From Phenylobacterium sp. SCN 70-31 (lineage in GTDB: Bacteria; Pseudomonadota; Alphaproteobacteria; Caulobacterales; Caulobacteraceae), in NCBI RefSeq assembly GCF_001724605.1, contig NZ_MEEX01000033.1:1-50374 (forward strand): DNA of 50,374 nt, written 5' to 3'. The notes under the pieces were generated by a model. It was not told the origin of the DNA. It saw nothing but the letters and a program-made list of their open reading frames with translations, and made no database searches. The translations under genes and the position numbers were made by a program. Numbering within the stretch: the stretch's first letter is position 1; each line of letters opens with the position of its first letter. This document shows positions 39,674 to 50,327 of the stretch, in pieces.

Positions 39674-39832
39674 GCGAGGCCGTCGTGGAAGCGGCCGTCG
39701 ATCGCGTCGGGCGTTCCGGAGGTTTCGCGTCTCGGTTGAAGCTTTCGCTCAGGCGGCGGATGAGGTTGTGCGGCTTGCAAGCTCCACCTTAGGGTGGGCT
39801 CGCGGCCGAGCTCGCCGTCCGGGGGCCATGCT

Positions 39833-42226
39833 TTGGCGACTTACCAGTTCTCATTCATCACGTCGGAAGAGGCGCGCAACTACGACGCCGCACGGGACGA
39901 TCTGAAGTTCGACGGTGTCCATGGGGCGACCGCGACCAATATTGAGGTCCTGGGCCACTATACGATCCGTATCATCAGCACGGGCGCGAAGGTCACGCTT
40001 GGCCAGTGGGCCGAGGGTGATATCCTCACCCTTCCCGACGGTTCGAAGCTCAGCCTGCCATCGTCCCTCAAGGACGTCGTCACCGGCGGTTCCGCGGGCG
40101 ACCGGCTCTATGGCGGTGTCGGCGACGACCTGCTGAATGGCGCGGGCGGCGACGACATCCTGGACGGCGGCGCCGGCCAGGATGTGCTCACGGGCGGCGC
40201 GGGAGCCGATACGCTCACGGGCGGAGCTGGTGCGGACCGCTTCGACTTCATGCCGACAGACAGCGGCGTAGCGGCGGGGCGGATCGACGTCATCACCGAC
40301 TGGGACAGTCTCGACAGGATATCGATCTCGGCTCCGATCACGGGAGCCTACAGCACGGCGACGGCCGCCAGCTACGACGAGGCGCTTGGGCTCGCCAATC
40401 AGCGGATCGCGGCGGGAACCTCCGACATCGTGGCCGTGCAGGTCGGCGGCGATGTCATCCTGTTCGTCGATTCCCTGAACGACAACGGTGTCGCCGACGA
40501 CGCAATCCGGCTCGCCAACAAGGGGCTGTCCCAGATCTCCGGCGCCCACATCCTCAGTTTCGGGGCGCCGCTGCCGACCCCTGGGGAGCCACCGCCGACC
40601 GGCCCCACGACCGATCCTACCGCTGGCGCGGACACGCTTACGGCGCCCTATAGCGGAGGTGAGTTGTTCGGCGGACTCGGTGCGGACAGCCTGGTCGGGG
40701 GCGGCGCCTACAACCGCCTCGACGGGGGTGACGGGCCAGACACCATCTCGTCGCGAGGAACCCGCGACACGATCCTCGGCGGCGCCGGCAACGATGTGAT
40801 CCAATTTTCCGGAGACACCTCCGAGGTTCGCCTCGGCGCGGGTTCGGATCTCATCCTGATGGACGGCTATCAGCAGCTCGAATCTGAGGCCCTGCGGGTC
40901 CTGGACTGGGTCGCCTACGAAGATGCGATCCGGTTCGTGCACATGGGGCCAGGGCGTTACGGAGAGGGGGCCGCGGCCGACTACGACGCCGCGCGCGCCC
41001 TTGCGAACCGTATGGCGCGCGATGGTTACGCCGTGGTGTCGGTCCGGGTGGGGCCGGATGTCTTCGTCTTCGGCCATTGGACAGGCGTGCGGTTCGACTC
41101 CTCCGTTCGCCTCGTGGATCGGACGCTGGACGATATTTCGGAGGTCAACCTCGGCATCCTGCCCGCAACGCTCCCCACCGCGCCTGCCGCCGCGCCGCCG
41201 GCGCCCGCAAGGGCGACGACGGGGCAGGTGACGGTGGCCGGTGACATGGACGCCGTCGATCTTCGCGCGCTGGATCTCGATTCGGTGCGCGAGGTGTCGC
41301 TGAGCCGCATCGTGTTCGACAGTCCTCGGCTCCACATCACCATGACGGGCTTGGGGTTCTCGACCGATGCGACTCGGGAAGTCCTCTACGGCGACGTGAC
41401 CGGGTTCACGCTGAGCGCCAATCAGGGTGCGCCGCTGCGGATGGAGGCTTCAGTGGCTCCCAAGAGCCTGTCGATCATCGGCGGGTTCGACGGATCGGAC
41501 GCCCGCAGCTTGATGGCCTATATGATGTCGGGCTCGGATCGTATCCTGGGCAGCAGCGGGCCTGACCGTATCCGCGCGCATACGGGCGACGACGTCGTGA
41601 TCGGGGGCGGCGGCGGAGACCAGATCTTCGGCGGCTCCGGGGACGATGTGATCTACGCCGCCGGTCCGGACAGTCGGGACAGCAGCCAGACCTATCTGCG
41701 GGGCGACGAGGGCAACGACTGGATCGCCGGATCCGACGGGTTCGACGACATCAACGGCAACATGGGTAACGACACCGCCTCGGGGGGGCGGGGCGACGAC
41801 TGGGTTGTCGGCGGCAAGGACAACGACCTGCTGTTCGGCGACGAGGGCGATGATCTGGTCTACGGCAATATCGGCAACGACGACTGCTACGGCGGCGCCG
41901 GCGCTGACACGCTGCGCGGCGGCCAGGACAACGATCGTCTGTTCGGCGGGGACGGCGACGACTTCCTGTCGGGAGACCGCGGGGCGGATACGCTGGTCGG
42001 CGGCGCCGGCGCGGACCTCTTCCACAGCTTCGTGGGCGCCGAACTCGATCGCATCGAAGACTTCAACGCCGCCGAGGGGGACCGGCTGATGCTCTCTGGT
42101 GGCGCAGCCTACACCGTAGAGCAGGTCGGTCCGGACACCGTGGTCAATCTCGTGGGCGGAGGTCGGGTGCTTCTCATAGGTGTCACTGCGTCGACGTTGC
42201 CCGAAGGCTGGATCTTCACGGTCTGA
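39833..42226 (+). CDS. RTX-type secreted protein with glycine-rich calcium-binding repeats
   Basis: A 797-residue acidic protein. Three clusters of G-G-x-G-x-D-x-L/I nonapeptide repeats (about residues 84-135, 274-322 and 569-729) predict calcium-bound parallel beta-rolls. The C-terminus is hydrophobic and ends W-I-F-T-V without Cys, as expected of type I secretion substrates; there is no N-terminal signal peptide. Between the clusters are two related domains with Y-D-E-A/Y-D-A-A-x-A-L-A-N and V-x-V-G-x-D-V-x-x-F, so the N-terminal part is internally duplicated. TTG 39833 is the likely start (L-A-T-Y-Q-F-S-F-I). No exporter genes are adjacent. No enzymatic motif is evident. Confidence 0.8.
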   Translation: MATYQFSFITSEEARNYDAARDDLKFDGVHGATATNIEVLGHYTIRIISTGAKVTLGQWAEGDILTLPDGSKLSLPSSLKDVVTGGSAGDRLYGGVGDDLLNGAGGDDILDGGAGQDVLTGGAGADTLTGGAGADRFDFMPTDSGVAAGRIDVITDWDSLDRISISAPITGAYSTATAASYDEALGLANQRIAAGTSDIVAVQVGGDVILFVDSLNDNGVADDAIRLANKGLSQISGAHILSFGAPLPTPGEPPPTGPTTDPTAGADTLTAPYSGGELFGGLGADSLVGGGAYNRLDGGDGPDTISSRGTRDTILGGAGNDVIQFSGDTSEVRLGAGSDLILMDGYQQLESEALRVLDWVAYEDAIRFVHMGPGRYGEGAAADYDAARALANRMARDGYAVVSVRVGPDVFVFGHWTGVRFDSSVRLVDRTLDDISEVNLGILPATLPTAPAAAPPAPARATTGQVTVAGDMDAVDLRALDLDSVREVSLSRIVFDSPRLHITMTGLGFSTDATREVLYGDVTGFTLSANQGAPLRMEASVAPKSLSIIGGFDGSDARSLMAYMMSGSDRILGSSGPDRIRAHTGDDVVIGGGGGDQIFGGSGDDVIYAAGPDSRDSSQTYLRGDEGNDWIAGSDGFDDINGNMGNDTASGGRGDDWVVGGKDNDLLFGDEGDDLVYGNIGNDDCYGGAGADTLRGGQDNDRLFGGDGDDFLSGDRGADTLVGGAGADLFHSFVGAELDRIEDFNAAEGDRLMLSGGAAYTVEQVGPDTVVNLVGGGRVLLIGVTASTLPEGWIFTV

Positions 42227-42229
42227 GGC

Positions 42230-42766
42230 TCAGGTCCCCCGGCTCTTGACCGAACCCTGGTGGCCGGCGCCCGAGACGAAGGCGTCGATTTCGCGGTCGC
42301 TGCGCAGGCGCACGAGACGGGCCTGGGTCCCGTGTTCGGCGATCGCCGCCTCCAGCCTAGGCCGAACCTTCCGGTTGAAGCCCAGGATGTAGGCGTAGAA
42401 CTTCGGGTCGAGCTTCTCCCGGCAGCCTTCGGCCATGTCGGGCCGTGCCTCGCGCCGGTACGCGAACACGCGTCGGATCGCGCGGGCGAGGCAGAGGAGC
42501 GGCGGCTGGTCCACCCAGACGATGGTGTCGGCCCGCGGCATCCGCAGGTCCCAGGTGCCTCCGAAGTTGCCGTCGCAGATCCAGGCCTCGCCGGCCATCG
42601 CCGAGTCCACGTCGGCGCGGAACTCGGTGCGGTCGGGCTCGATCCAGCCCGGCTTCCAGAACAGCACGTCGAGATGGATCACCGGGATGTTCAGCGCCAC
42701 GCCGAGCCGCCGCGCGAGGGTGGACTTGCCACCGCCCGAATTCCCGATGATGAGCACGCGGCGCAT
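42230..42766 (-). CDS. P-loop NTPase, adenylate-kinase-like (FlaR-type)
   Basis: A 178-residue protein; ATG 42766 follows GGAGG. Walker A is G-N-S-G-G-G-K-S-T-L-A (residues 8-18), with H-L-D-V-L-F-W-K-P-G-W characteristic of the small bacterial group annotated as adenylate-kinase or topology-modulation FlaR-like. A D-G-N-F-G-G-T-W-D-L-R-x-P motif and a lid rich in arginine follow. It is a probable nucleotide or small-molecule kinase of unknown substrate, convergent with the RTX gene (3-base gap). Confidence 0.8.
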   Translation of the reverse strand: MRRVLIIGNSGGGKSTLARRLGVALNIPVIHLDVLFWKPGWIEPDRTEFRADVDSAMAGEAWICDGNFGGTWDLRMPRADTIVWVDQPPLLCLARAIRRVFAYRREARPDMAEGCREKLDPKFYAYILGFNRKVRPRLEAAIAEHGTQARLVRLRSDREIDAFVSGAGHQGSVKSRGT

Positions 42767-42854
42767 GTGGTCCTCCGAGTGGCGACGCTATAGCGCATGC
42801 GGGCGTCCGGCGTGGGACGGCAGGACGTTTTCATCGCCCGCCGCCGCCGTTTAC

Positions 42855-42885
42855 TTGACGGCAACACATATAAAGATATCTTTAT
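42855..42885 (+). promoter_or_regulatory. Promoter and palindromic operator of the methionine operon
   Basis: TTGACG (42855-42860), 16-base spacer, TATCTT (42877-42882). A perfect 16-base palindrome ATAAAGATATCTTTAT (42870-42885) covers the -10 box. This AT-rich site in GC-rich DNA is a likely autoregulatory operator for the ArsR-type protein encoded next. Predicted transcription start is only a few bases before ATG 42892. Confidence 0.65.
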
Positions 42886-42891
42886 GTCACG

Positions 42892-43863
42892 ATGCAGCTA
42901 TCCGCTCGACAGATCGTGGATGTGCTCCGGGCGGCCGGGGAGCCCACCCGCCTGCGTATCCTGGCGCTGCTCCAGCGCGAGGAGCTGGCGGTGCTCGAGT
43001 TGTGCCGGGTCCTCGACCAGAGTCAGCCGCGCGTCTCGCGCCACCTGAAGCTTCTGGCCGAAGCGGGCCTGGTCGAACGCTTCCCCGACGGCGCCTGGGT
43101 CTTCTATCGCCTGGCCGGGGTGGGTCCCCAGCATGACGTGGCCGCCGAGGTCCTGTCCCGCATCGCACCCGACGACCCTGTCCTGGGGCGCGATCGCCGC
43201 AAGCTCGACGATGTCCAGGCCGAGCGGGCGGCGGCCGCGGCGGCCTACTTCGCCGAAAACGCTACGCAGTGGGACCAGATCCGCGCGCTCTACGTGGGCG
43301 ACGCCGCGGTGGAGGCGAAGATCCTTGAGGCCGCCGGCGCTGCGCGCGTCCGCCGGCTGGTGGACCTGGGCGCCGGAACCGGCCGGATGTTGACCCTCCT
43401 GGGGCCGCAGGCCGAACAGGCCCTGGGGCTCGACCTGTCGCAGCAGATGCTGAACATCGCCCGACGCAACACCGCCGAGGCGGGCCTGACCAACGTGGAA
43501 CTGCGCCACGGGGATATCTTCGACACCCGCCTGCCCGAGGGCGTGGCCGATCTGGTGGTGGTCCATCAGGTTCTGCACTATCTGGGCGATCCGGCCGCCG
43601 CCGTGCGCGAGGCCGCCCGGATCGTGGCGCCCGGGGGTCGGCTGATCATCGTCGACTTCGCGCCTCACAAGCTGGAGTTCCTGCGCGAGGCGCACCAGCA
43701 CCGCCGCCTGGGTTTCTCGGACGAGGAAATGGGGCGTTGGCTGGCCGACGCCGACCTTCCGTCGGTCGAGCACTCGGCCCTGCCGCCGGCCCGCGCCGAC
43801 GGCCTCACCGTCAAGATCTGGGCGGCCCATCGCGCCCCCACCGCCCTCAGGAGCGCCGCATGA
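42892..43863 (+). CDS. ArsR-family regulator fused to SAM-dependent methyltransferase (SahR-like)
   Basis: A 323-residue fusion. Residues about 1-90 are an ArsR winged HTH (P-T-R-L-R-I-L-A-L-L, D-Q-S-Q-P-R-V-S-R-H-L-K-L-L), and residues 130-310 a class I methyltransferase fold with V-D-L-G-A-G-T-G-R-M-L, L-G-L-D-L-S and L-V-V-V-H-Q-V-L-H-Y. It heads the metF-metH operon and its stop overlaps the metF start (ATGA). A domain that binds SAM or SAH is a natural sensor of methyl-cycle state, as in the SahR regulators of methionine genes. Whether it still methylates anything is unknown. No Shine-Dalgarno precedes the ATG, so leaderless translation is likely. Confidence 0.88.
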   Translation: MQLSARQIVDVLRAAGEPTRLRILALLQREELAVLELCRVLDQSQPRVSRHLKLLAEAGLVERFPDGAWVFYRLAGVGPQHDVAAEVLSRIAPDDPVLGRDRRKLDDVQAERAAAAAAYFAENATQWDQIRALYVGDAAVEAKILEAAGAARVRRLVDLGAGTGRMLTLLGPQAEQALGLDLSQQMLNIARRNTAEAGLTNVELRHGDIFDTRLPEGVADLVVVHQVLHYLGDPAAAVREAARIVAPGGRLIIVDFAPHKLEFLREAHQHRRLGFSDEEMGRWLADADLPSVEHSALPPARADGLTVKIWAAHRAPTALRSAA

Positions 43864-44795
43864 GCCCCGCCGACACAGCCCTGGGTCCCGTCGCACGCGC
43901 GGGCGCCGGCGCGGGATCGCCTCCGCGCGTCTCGTTCGAGTTCTCGCCCCCCAAGGGTCCGAAGAGCGAGGAGAGCCTGTGGGAGGCCATCCGCCGCCTG
44001 GAGCCGCTGAATCCCGAATTCGTATCCGTGACCTACGGGGCCGGCGGCTCGACGCGGGAGCGCACCCATCGGACGGTGGTGCGTATCCTCAAGGAGACGA
44101 CGCTTCGGCCCGCCGCGCATCTGACCTGCGTAGAGGCCAGCCGCGCCGAGGTGGACGAGGTGATCCGGGACTACTGGGACGCCGGCATCCGCCATATCGT
44201 GGCTCTGCGCGGCGATCCGCCCGGCTCGCTGGGCGGCGCCTACACCCCTCGGGCGGACGGGTATCAGAACGCCACCGAACTGACCGCGGGCATCAAGGCC
44301 GTCGCGCCGTTCGACGTGAGCGTGGGCGTCTATCCCCAGATCCATCCCGAGAGTCCCTCGATCGACCACGATATCGAGGTGCTCAAGGCGAAGATCGATG
44401 CGGGCGCCACGCGGGCGATCAGCAACTTCTTCTTCGACATCGACGGCTACCTCCGCTTCGTGGACCGTATCCGCAAGGCGGGGATCGAGGCGCCGATCCT
44501 GCCCGGGATCATGCCGGTCTCCAGTTTCGAGGGCCTGTCCAACATGGCCGGCCGCATCGGGGTGGCGATCCCGCCCTGGCTGGCCAACCATTTCGAGGGC
44601 CTGGACACCGACCCCGAGACGCGCCGGCTGGTGGCCGCGTCCGTGGCCGCCGAGATGTGCGCGCGCCTGGCCGAGGAGGGCTTCTCGGACTTCCACTTCT
44701 ACACGCTGAACCGCGCCGACCTCGTCTACGCCATCTGCCGCGTGCTGGGCGTGCGTGAGGCGCCCCCGGCCGAAGCCAAGGAGGCCGCGGCATGA
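43860..44795 (+). CDS. metF: Methylenetetrahydrofolate reductase
   Basis: A 311-residue TIM-barrel flavoenzyme. F-E-F-S-P-P-K-G near the start, V-T-Y-G-A-G-G-S-T-R (folate/FAD), H-L-T-C-V, A-L-R-G-D-P-P, and F-F-F-D near residue 185 are MTHFR signatures. It reduces 5,10-methylene-THF to 5-methyl-THF, the methyl donor for MetH encoded downstream. ATG 43860 overlaps the regulator stop, and its own stop overlaps the next gene. Confidence 0.96.
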   Translation: MSPADTALGPVARAGAGAGSPPRVSFEFSPPKGPKSEESLWEAIRRLEPLNPEFVSVTYGAGGSTRERTHRTVVRILKETTLRPAAHLTCVEASRAEVDEVIRDYWDAGIRHIVALRGDPPGSLGGAYTPRADGYQNATELTAGIKAVAPFDVSVGVYPQIHPESPSIDHDIEVLKAKIDAGATRAISNFFFDIDGYLRFVDRIRKAGIEAPILPGIMPVSSFEGLSNMAGRIGVAIPPWLANHFEGLDTDPETRRLVAASVAAEMCARLAEEGFSDFHFYTLNRADLVYAICRVLGVREAPPAEAKEAAA

Positions 44796-45094
44796 CCGCC
44801 GTCGTGATCGTCACGTCCAGGCTCCGTGCTCCGGGGCATCGGGACCGCTTCATCACCCTCAGCCGGGAAACCGAGGCGTGGATGCACGCCCAGCCTGGAT
44901 TCCTCCGCTACGAGCTGTTCGAGGGCGATGGGGCGTGGACCGACACCATGCTCTGGGAGAGCGCTGCGGCGGCCGAGGCCGGGAACCGCGCCTTCGCGCG
45001 CACGCTGCTCGCCGCCGCCTTCGCCGAGATCGTGGACGGTGACTACCGCGGCTTCCAGGGCCGCCAGTTCGACCTGCAGGAGCTTGCCCGATGA
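44792..45094 (+). CDS. ABM-domain (antibiotic biosynthesis monooxygenase-like) small protein
   Basis: A 100-residue dimeric alpha-beta barrel type protein: V-I-V-T-S-R-L-R-A-P-G-H-R-D-R-F, Q-P-G-F-L-R-Y-E-L-F and D-T-M-L-W-E-S-A fit the ABM superfamily. The catalytic function, if any, is unknown. The start overlaps the metF stop and its stop overlaps the metH start (ATGA each), so it is firmly embedded in the methionine operon. Confidence 0.65.
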   Translation: MTAVVIVTSRLRAPGHRDRFITLSRETEAWMHAQPGFLRYELFEGDGAWTDTMLWESAAAAEAGNRAFARTLLAAAFAEIVDGDYRGFQGRQFDLQELAR

Positions 45095-46152
45095 CCCGTC
45101 AGGACCGCATCGCGGCGCTCAAGGCCGCGGCGAAGGAACGCGTGCTGATCCTCGACGGATCGTGGGGCGTGATGATCCAGAAGCGGGGGCTGGACGAGGC
45201 CGACTACCGCGGCGACCGCTTCGCCGGCGCGCCGGGCCAGCTCAAGGGCAACAACGACCTGCTCTGCGTCACCCGGCCCGACATCATCGCCGATCTGCAC
45301 GACCAGTACTTCGCCGCCGGCGCCGACATCTCCGAGACCAACACCTTCTCGGCCACCTCCATCGGCCAGGCCGAGTACGGCATGGAGGCGGCGGTCCGCG
45401 ACATCAACCTGGAGGGCGCCCGCATCGCCCGCGAGGTGGCCGACCGCTGGACGGCGAAGGAGCCGGGGAAGCCGCGCTTCGTCGCCGGCTCGATCGGCCC
45501 GCTGCCGGTGATGCTGTCCATGAGTTCGGACGTGAACGATCCCGGCGCCCGCAAGGTCACCTTCGATCAGGTCTACGACGCCTATGTCGAACAGGTCCGC
45601 GCGCTGCACGAGGGCGGCGTCGACATGTTCCTCATCGAGACCATCACCGACACGCTGAACTGCAAGGCGGCGATCAAGGCGATACTCGACCTGCAGGACG
45701 AGGGCTACGAGCCGCTGCCGATCTGGATCTCGGGCACCATCACCGACCGCTCGGGCCGGACGCTGTCGGGCCAGACGGTGGAGGCGTTCTGGAATTCGGT
45801 GCGGCACGCCAAGCCGTTCGCCATCGGCCTGAACTGCGCCCTGGGCGCCGACCTGATGCGACCCCACATCGCCGAGCTGGCGCGGGTGGCCGACACCCTG
45901 GTCTCGGCCTATCCCAACGCCGGCCTGCCCAACGCGATGGGCGAGTACGACGAGGAGCCGCACGAGACGGGCCATCAGCTCCACGAGTGGGCCGAGCACG
46001 GCCTGGTCAACATCCTGGGCGGCTGCTGCGGGACCACGCCGGACCACATCCGCCACGTGGCCGAGGCGGTGCGCGGGCTGACGCCGCGCCAGATCCCAGA
46101 CCGGCCCAAGGCGATGCGGCTGGCCGGGCTGGAGCCGTTCGAGCTGGCGTGA
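45091..46152 (+). CDS. metH: Methionine synthase, homocysteine-binding module (MetH part 1)
   Basis: 353 residues covering only the N-terminal module of MetH. L-D-G-S-W-G-V-M-I-Q and the zinc-binding cysteines in G-L-N-C-A-L-G-A and N-I-L-G-G-C-C-G-T-T-P are complete. Splitting MetH into two polypeptides is common in Caulobacterales and relatives. The second part starts 464 bases downstream, after an inserted gene. Together they transfer the methyl group from 5-methyl-THF through cobalamin to homocysteine. Confidence 0.93.
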   Translation: MTRQDRIAALKAAAKERVLILDGSWGVMIQKRGLDEADYRGDRFAGAPGQLKGNNDLLCVTRPDIIADLHDQYFAAGADISETNTFSATSIGQAEYGMEAAVRDINLEGARIAREVADRWTAKEPGKPRFVAGSIGPLPVMLSMSSDVNDPGARKVTFDQVYDAYVEQVRALHEGGVDMFLIETITDTLNCKAAIKAILDLQDEGYEPLPIWISGTITDRSGRTLSGQTVEAFWNSVRHAKPFAIGLNCALGADLMRPHIAELARVADTLVSAYPNAGLPNAMGEYDEEPHETGHQLHEWAEHGLVNILGGCCGTTPDHIRHVAEAVRGLTPRQIPDRPKAMRLAGLEPFELA

Positions 46153-46616
46153 TGGAAGCGCCCGAATGGTATGCGGCTTGGCGGCAAGAGGCCATGCACG
46201 AGCTCGTGGCGAAGCAGGAGCAGGCGCGAGCTGCGTACAGGGTCGGCGAATGGCCCCGCTTCGACTACAGCGCCACCGCTGGAACGCTCACGTTCTCCGA
46301 AGGAGGCATCGCAAAGGTGGTGGCCGATATCCAGATCGTCGGTACGACCGGCTCACGGGACTGGCTCTGGTCGTGGGCGAACCCGCACTGGGCGGACTGC
46401 GCCATCGACGAGATGCACAAGGTCCGCGATTTTGGGGTCCGGAATGGTATCGAGGAACTGACCACCGAGTATCTTGAGGATGACGACCTCAACGCCCTCG
46501 GCTGGGAGCTGACGGCCCTCGCCGCTCGTATTCTCGGCGCAGTCGGCGCATATCGCCCGCCCAGCGACGCGGGAGCGGTTTTTCTCGTCTGCAAGTCCTA
46601 CAGGTTCGTGAGCTGA
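46152..46616 (+). CDS. DUF6882-like protein inserted between the two metH parts
   Basis: A 154-residue protein from ATG 46152 (sharing its A with the metH part 1 stop, TGATG) to a TGA directly before the ATG of metH part 2. W-L-W-S-W-A-N-P-H-W, then A-L-A-A-R-I-L-G-A-V-G-A-Y-R and F-L-V-C-K-S-Y resemble the DUF6882 family. Base composition is visibly lower in GC than the metH parts (for example the stretch 46305-46460), suggesting acquisition. It has no obvious link to methionine synthesis; the family is unassigned and sometimes found near immunity or stress genes. Related sequence TTCG-GAGCTG occurs at both borders. Confidence 0.7.
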   Translation: MEAPEWYAAWRQEAMHELVAKQEQARAAYRVGEWPRFDYSATAGTLTFSEGGIAKVVADIQIVGTTGSRDWLWSWANPHWADCAIDEMHKVRDFGVRNGIEELTTEYLEDDDLNALGWELTALAARILGAVGAYRPPSDAGAVFLVCKSYRFVS

Positions 46617-49264
<2,648 letters not shown>

Positions 49265-49265
<1 letters not shown>

Positions 49266-49378
49266 TGGACGACCCCGACGACCCCAAGGCCCTGGCCCGC
49301 CGCAAGCTCATGGGCCGCGCCATGATCATCCTGCTGGGCCTGCTGGTGGCGGCCTATGTGGTGGTGATGGTGGTTTAG
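49265..49378 (+). CDS. Small single-span membrane protein (37 residues)
   Basis: ATG 49265 shares its A with the metH stop (TGATG). An acidic then basic N-terminus (D-D-P-D-D-P-K-A-L-A-R-R-K-L) precedes one membrane helix (M-I-I-L-L-G-L-L-V-A-A-Y-V-V-V-M-V-V). Coupled translation and the textbook topology make it credible. Function unknown. Confidence 0.6.
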
Positions 49379-49559
49379 GGGGGAAGTGGATGTTGGGGAC
49401 TTTGGGAAGGTCCGCTCGGCGACCGGGCACCAGCACGCTCCGACCCGTGGTGTTGGCACCCCCTCCTAGTCGGGCAGTCTACTCCTAGAACTCGCCGACA
49501 CCATTGACGCAGCCTGCGCGAGAATCCTGATATCGCAACTGTAGGAGGCGTCCTGAACG

Positions 49560-50327
49560 ATGGACCAAACTCAACTCGTACAGTTGCTCTCTGAATCTGC
49601 ACCTCAGTTTTCATGGCTGCTTGGCGCTGGCGCGTCACAGAGCGCCGGACTGCCGACCGCTTGGGACGTTATGTGGGACCTCAAGCGCCGCCACTACAAT
49701 CAGCAGGAAAATCAGCAGATCACGCCCAACGACGTGCAGAACGCGGCGGTGCAACAGAAGCTCAGCGACTACATGGAGGCACAGGGATTTCTGCCGCCGG
49801 GCGACCCGGCGGAATACTCCGCTTGCTTCAAGCTGATCTTCGGCGACGACTACGAACGCCAGAGCAAATATCTCCGCGCGATCCTGGGCGATGACAAAAT
49901 CTCGCTCTCGGTCGGACATCGCGCGCTAGCCGCGATGATGGTGAGCGACCAAGCGAAGGCTGTGTTCACAACCAACTTCGACACGGTGATCGAGAAGGCG
50001 TTCGCAGCCGTGTCGGGAATGGCAATAGCGCCCTTCCATCTGGAGGGCTCCTACGCGACGAACGCAGCGCTGAACAACGATGAGTTCCCCATCTACGTGA
50101 AGCTGCATGGCGACTTCAGGTATCAGAGCATCAAGAACCTGGCGGCAGACCTCCTGACCCAAGACAAGGAGTTGGGAAAATGCCTGACCAGCGCCGGTAA
50201 CCGCTTCGGTCTTGTCGTCGCGGGTTACAGCGGGCGCGACGAGAGCGTCATGGCCCTTATCGAAGAGGCGCTGGCGGGTGACGTGACCCCCGTTTCTCAT
50301 CCAGTCGTAACGAGAGTCCTGGGTTGA
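49560..50327 (+). CDS. SIR2-like NAD-binding protein, 3' end cut by the right IS element
   Basis: A 255-codon frame. The first 242 or so residues are genuine: L-L-G-A-G-A-S-Q-S-A-G-L-P (NAD-binding loop, about 21-33), F-T-T-N-F-D-T-V-I-E-K (about 138-148), V-K-L-H-G-D-F-R-Y-Q with the catalytic-type histidine, and V-V-A-G-Y-S-G-R-D-E-S-V-M. This is the SIR2-like NADase type found in many anti-phage systems. Codons after D-V at 50284 come from the IS terminus (T-P-V-S-H-P-V-V-T-R-V-L-G), so the C-terminal domain is lost. AGGAGG precedes the ATG by 11 bases. GC is low compared with metH. The 181-base gap before it holds no gene I can see. Confidence 0.75.
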   Translation: MDQTQLVQLLSESAPQFSWLLGAGASQSAGLPTAWDVMWDLKRRHYNQQENQQITPNDVQNAAVQQKLSDYMEAQGFLPPGDPAEYSACFKLIFGDDYERQSKYLRAILGDDKISLSVGHRALAAMMVSDQAKAVFTTNFDTVIEKAFAAVSGMAIAPFHLEGSYATNAALNNDEFPIYVKLHGDFRYQSIKNLAADLLTQDKELGKCLTSAGNRFGLVVAGYSGRDESVMALIEEALAGDVTPVSHPVVTRVLG

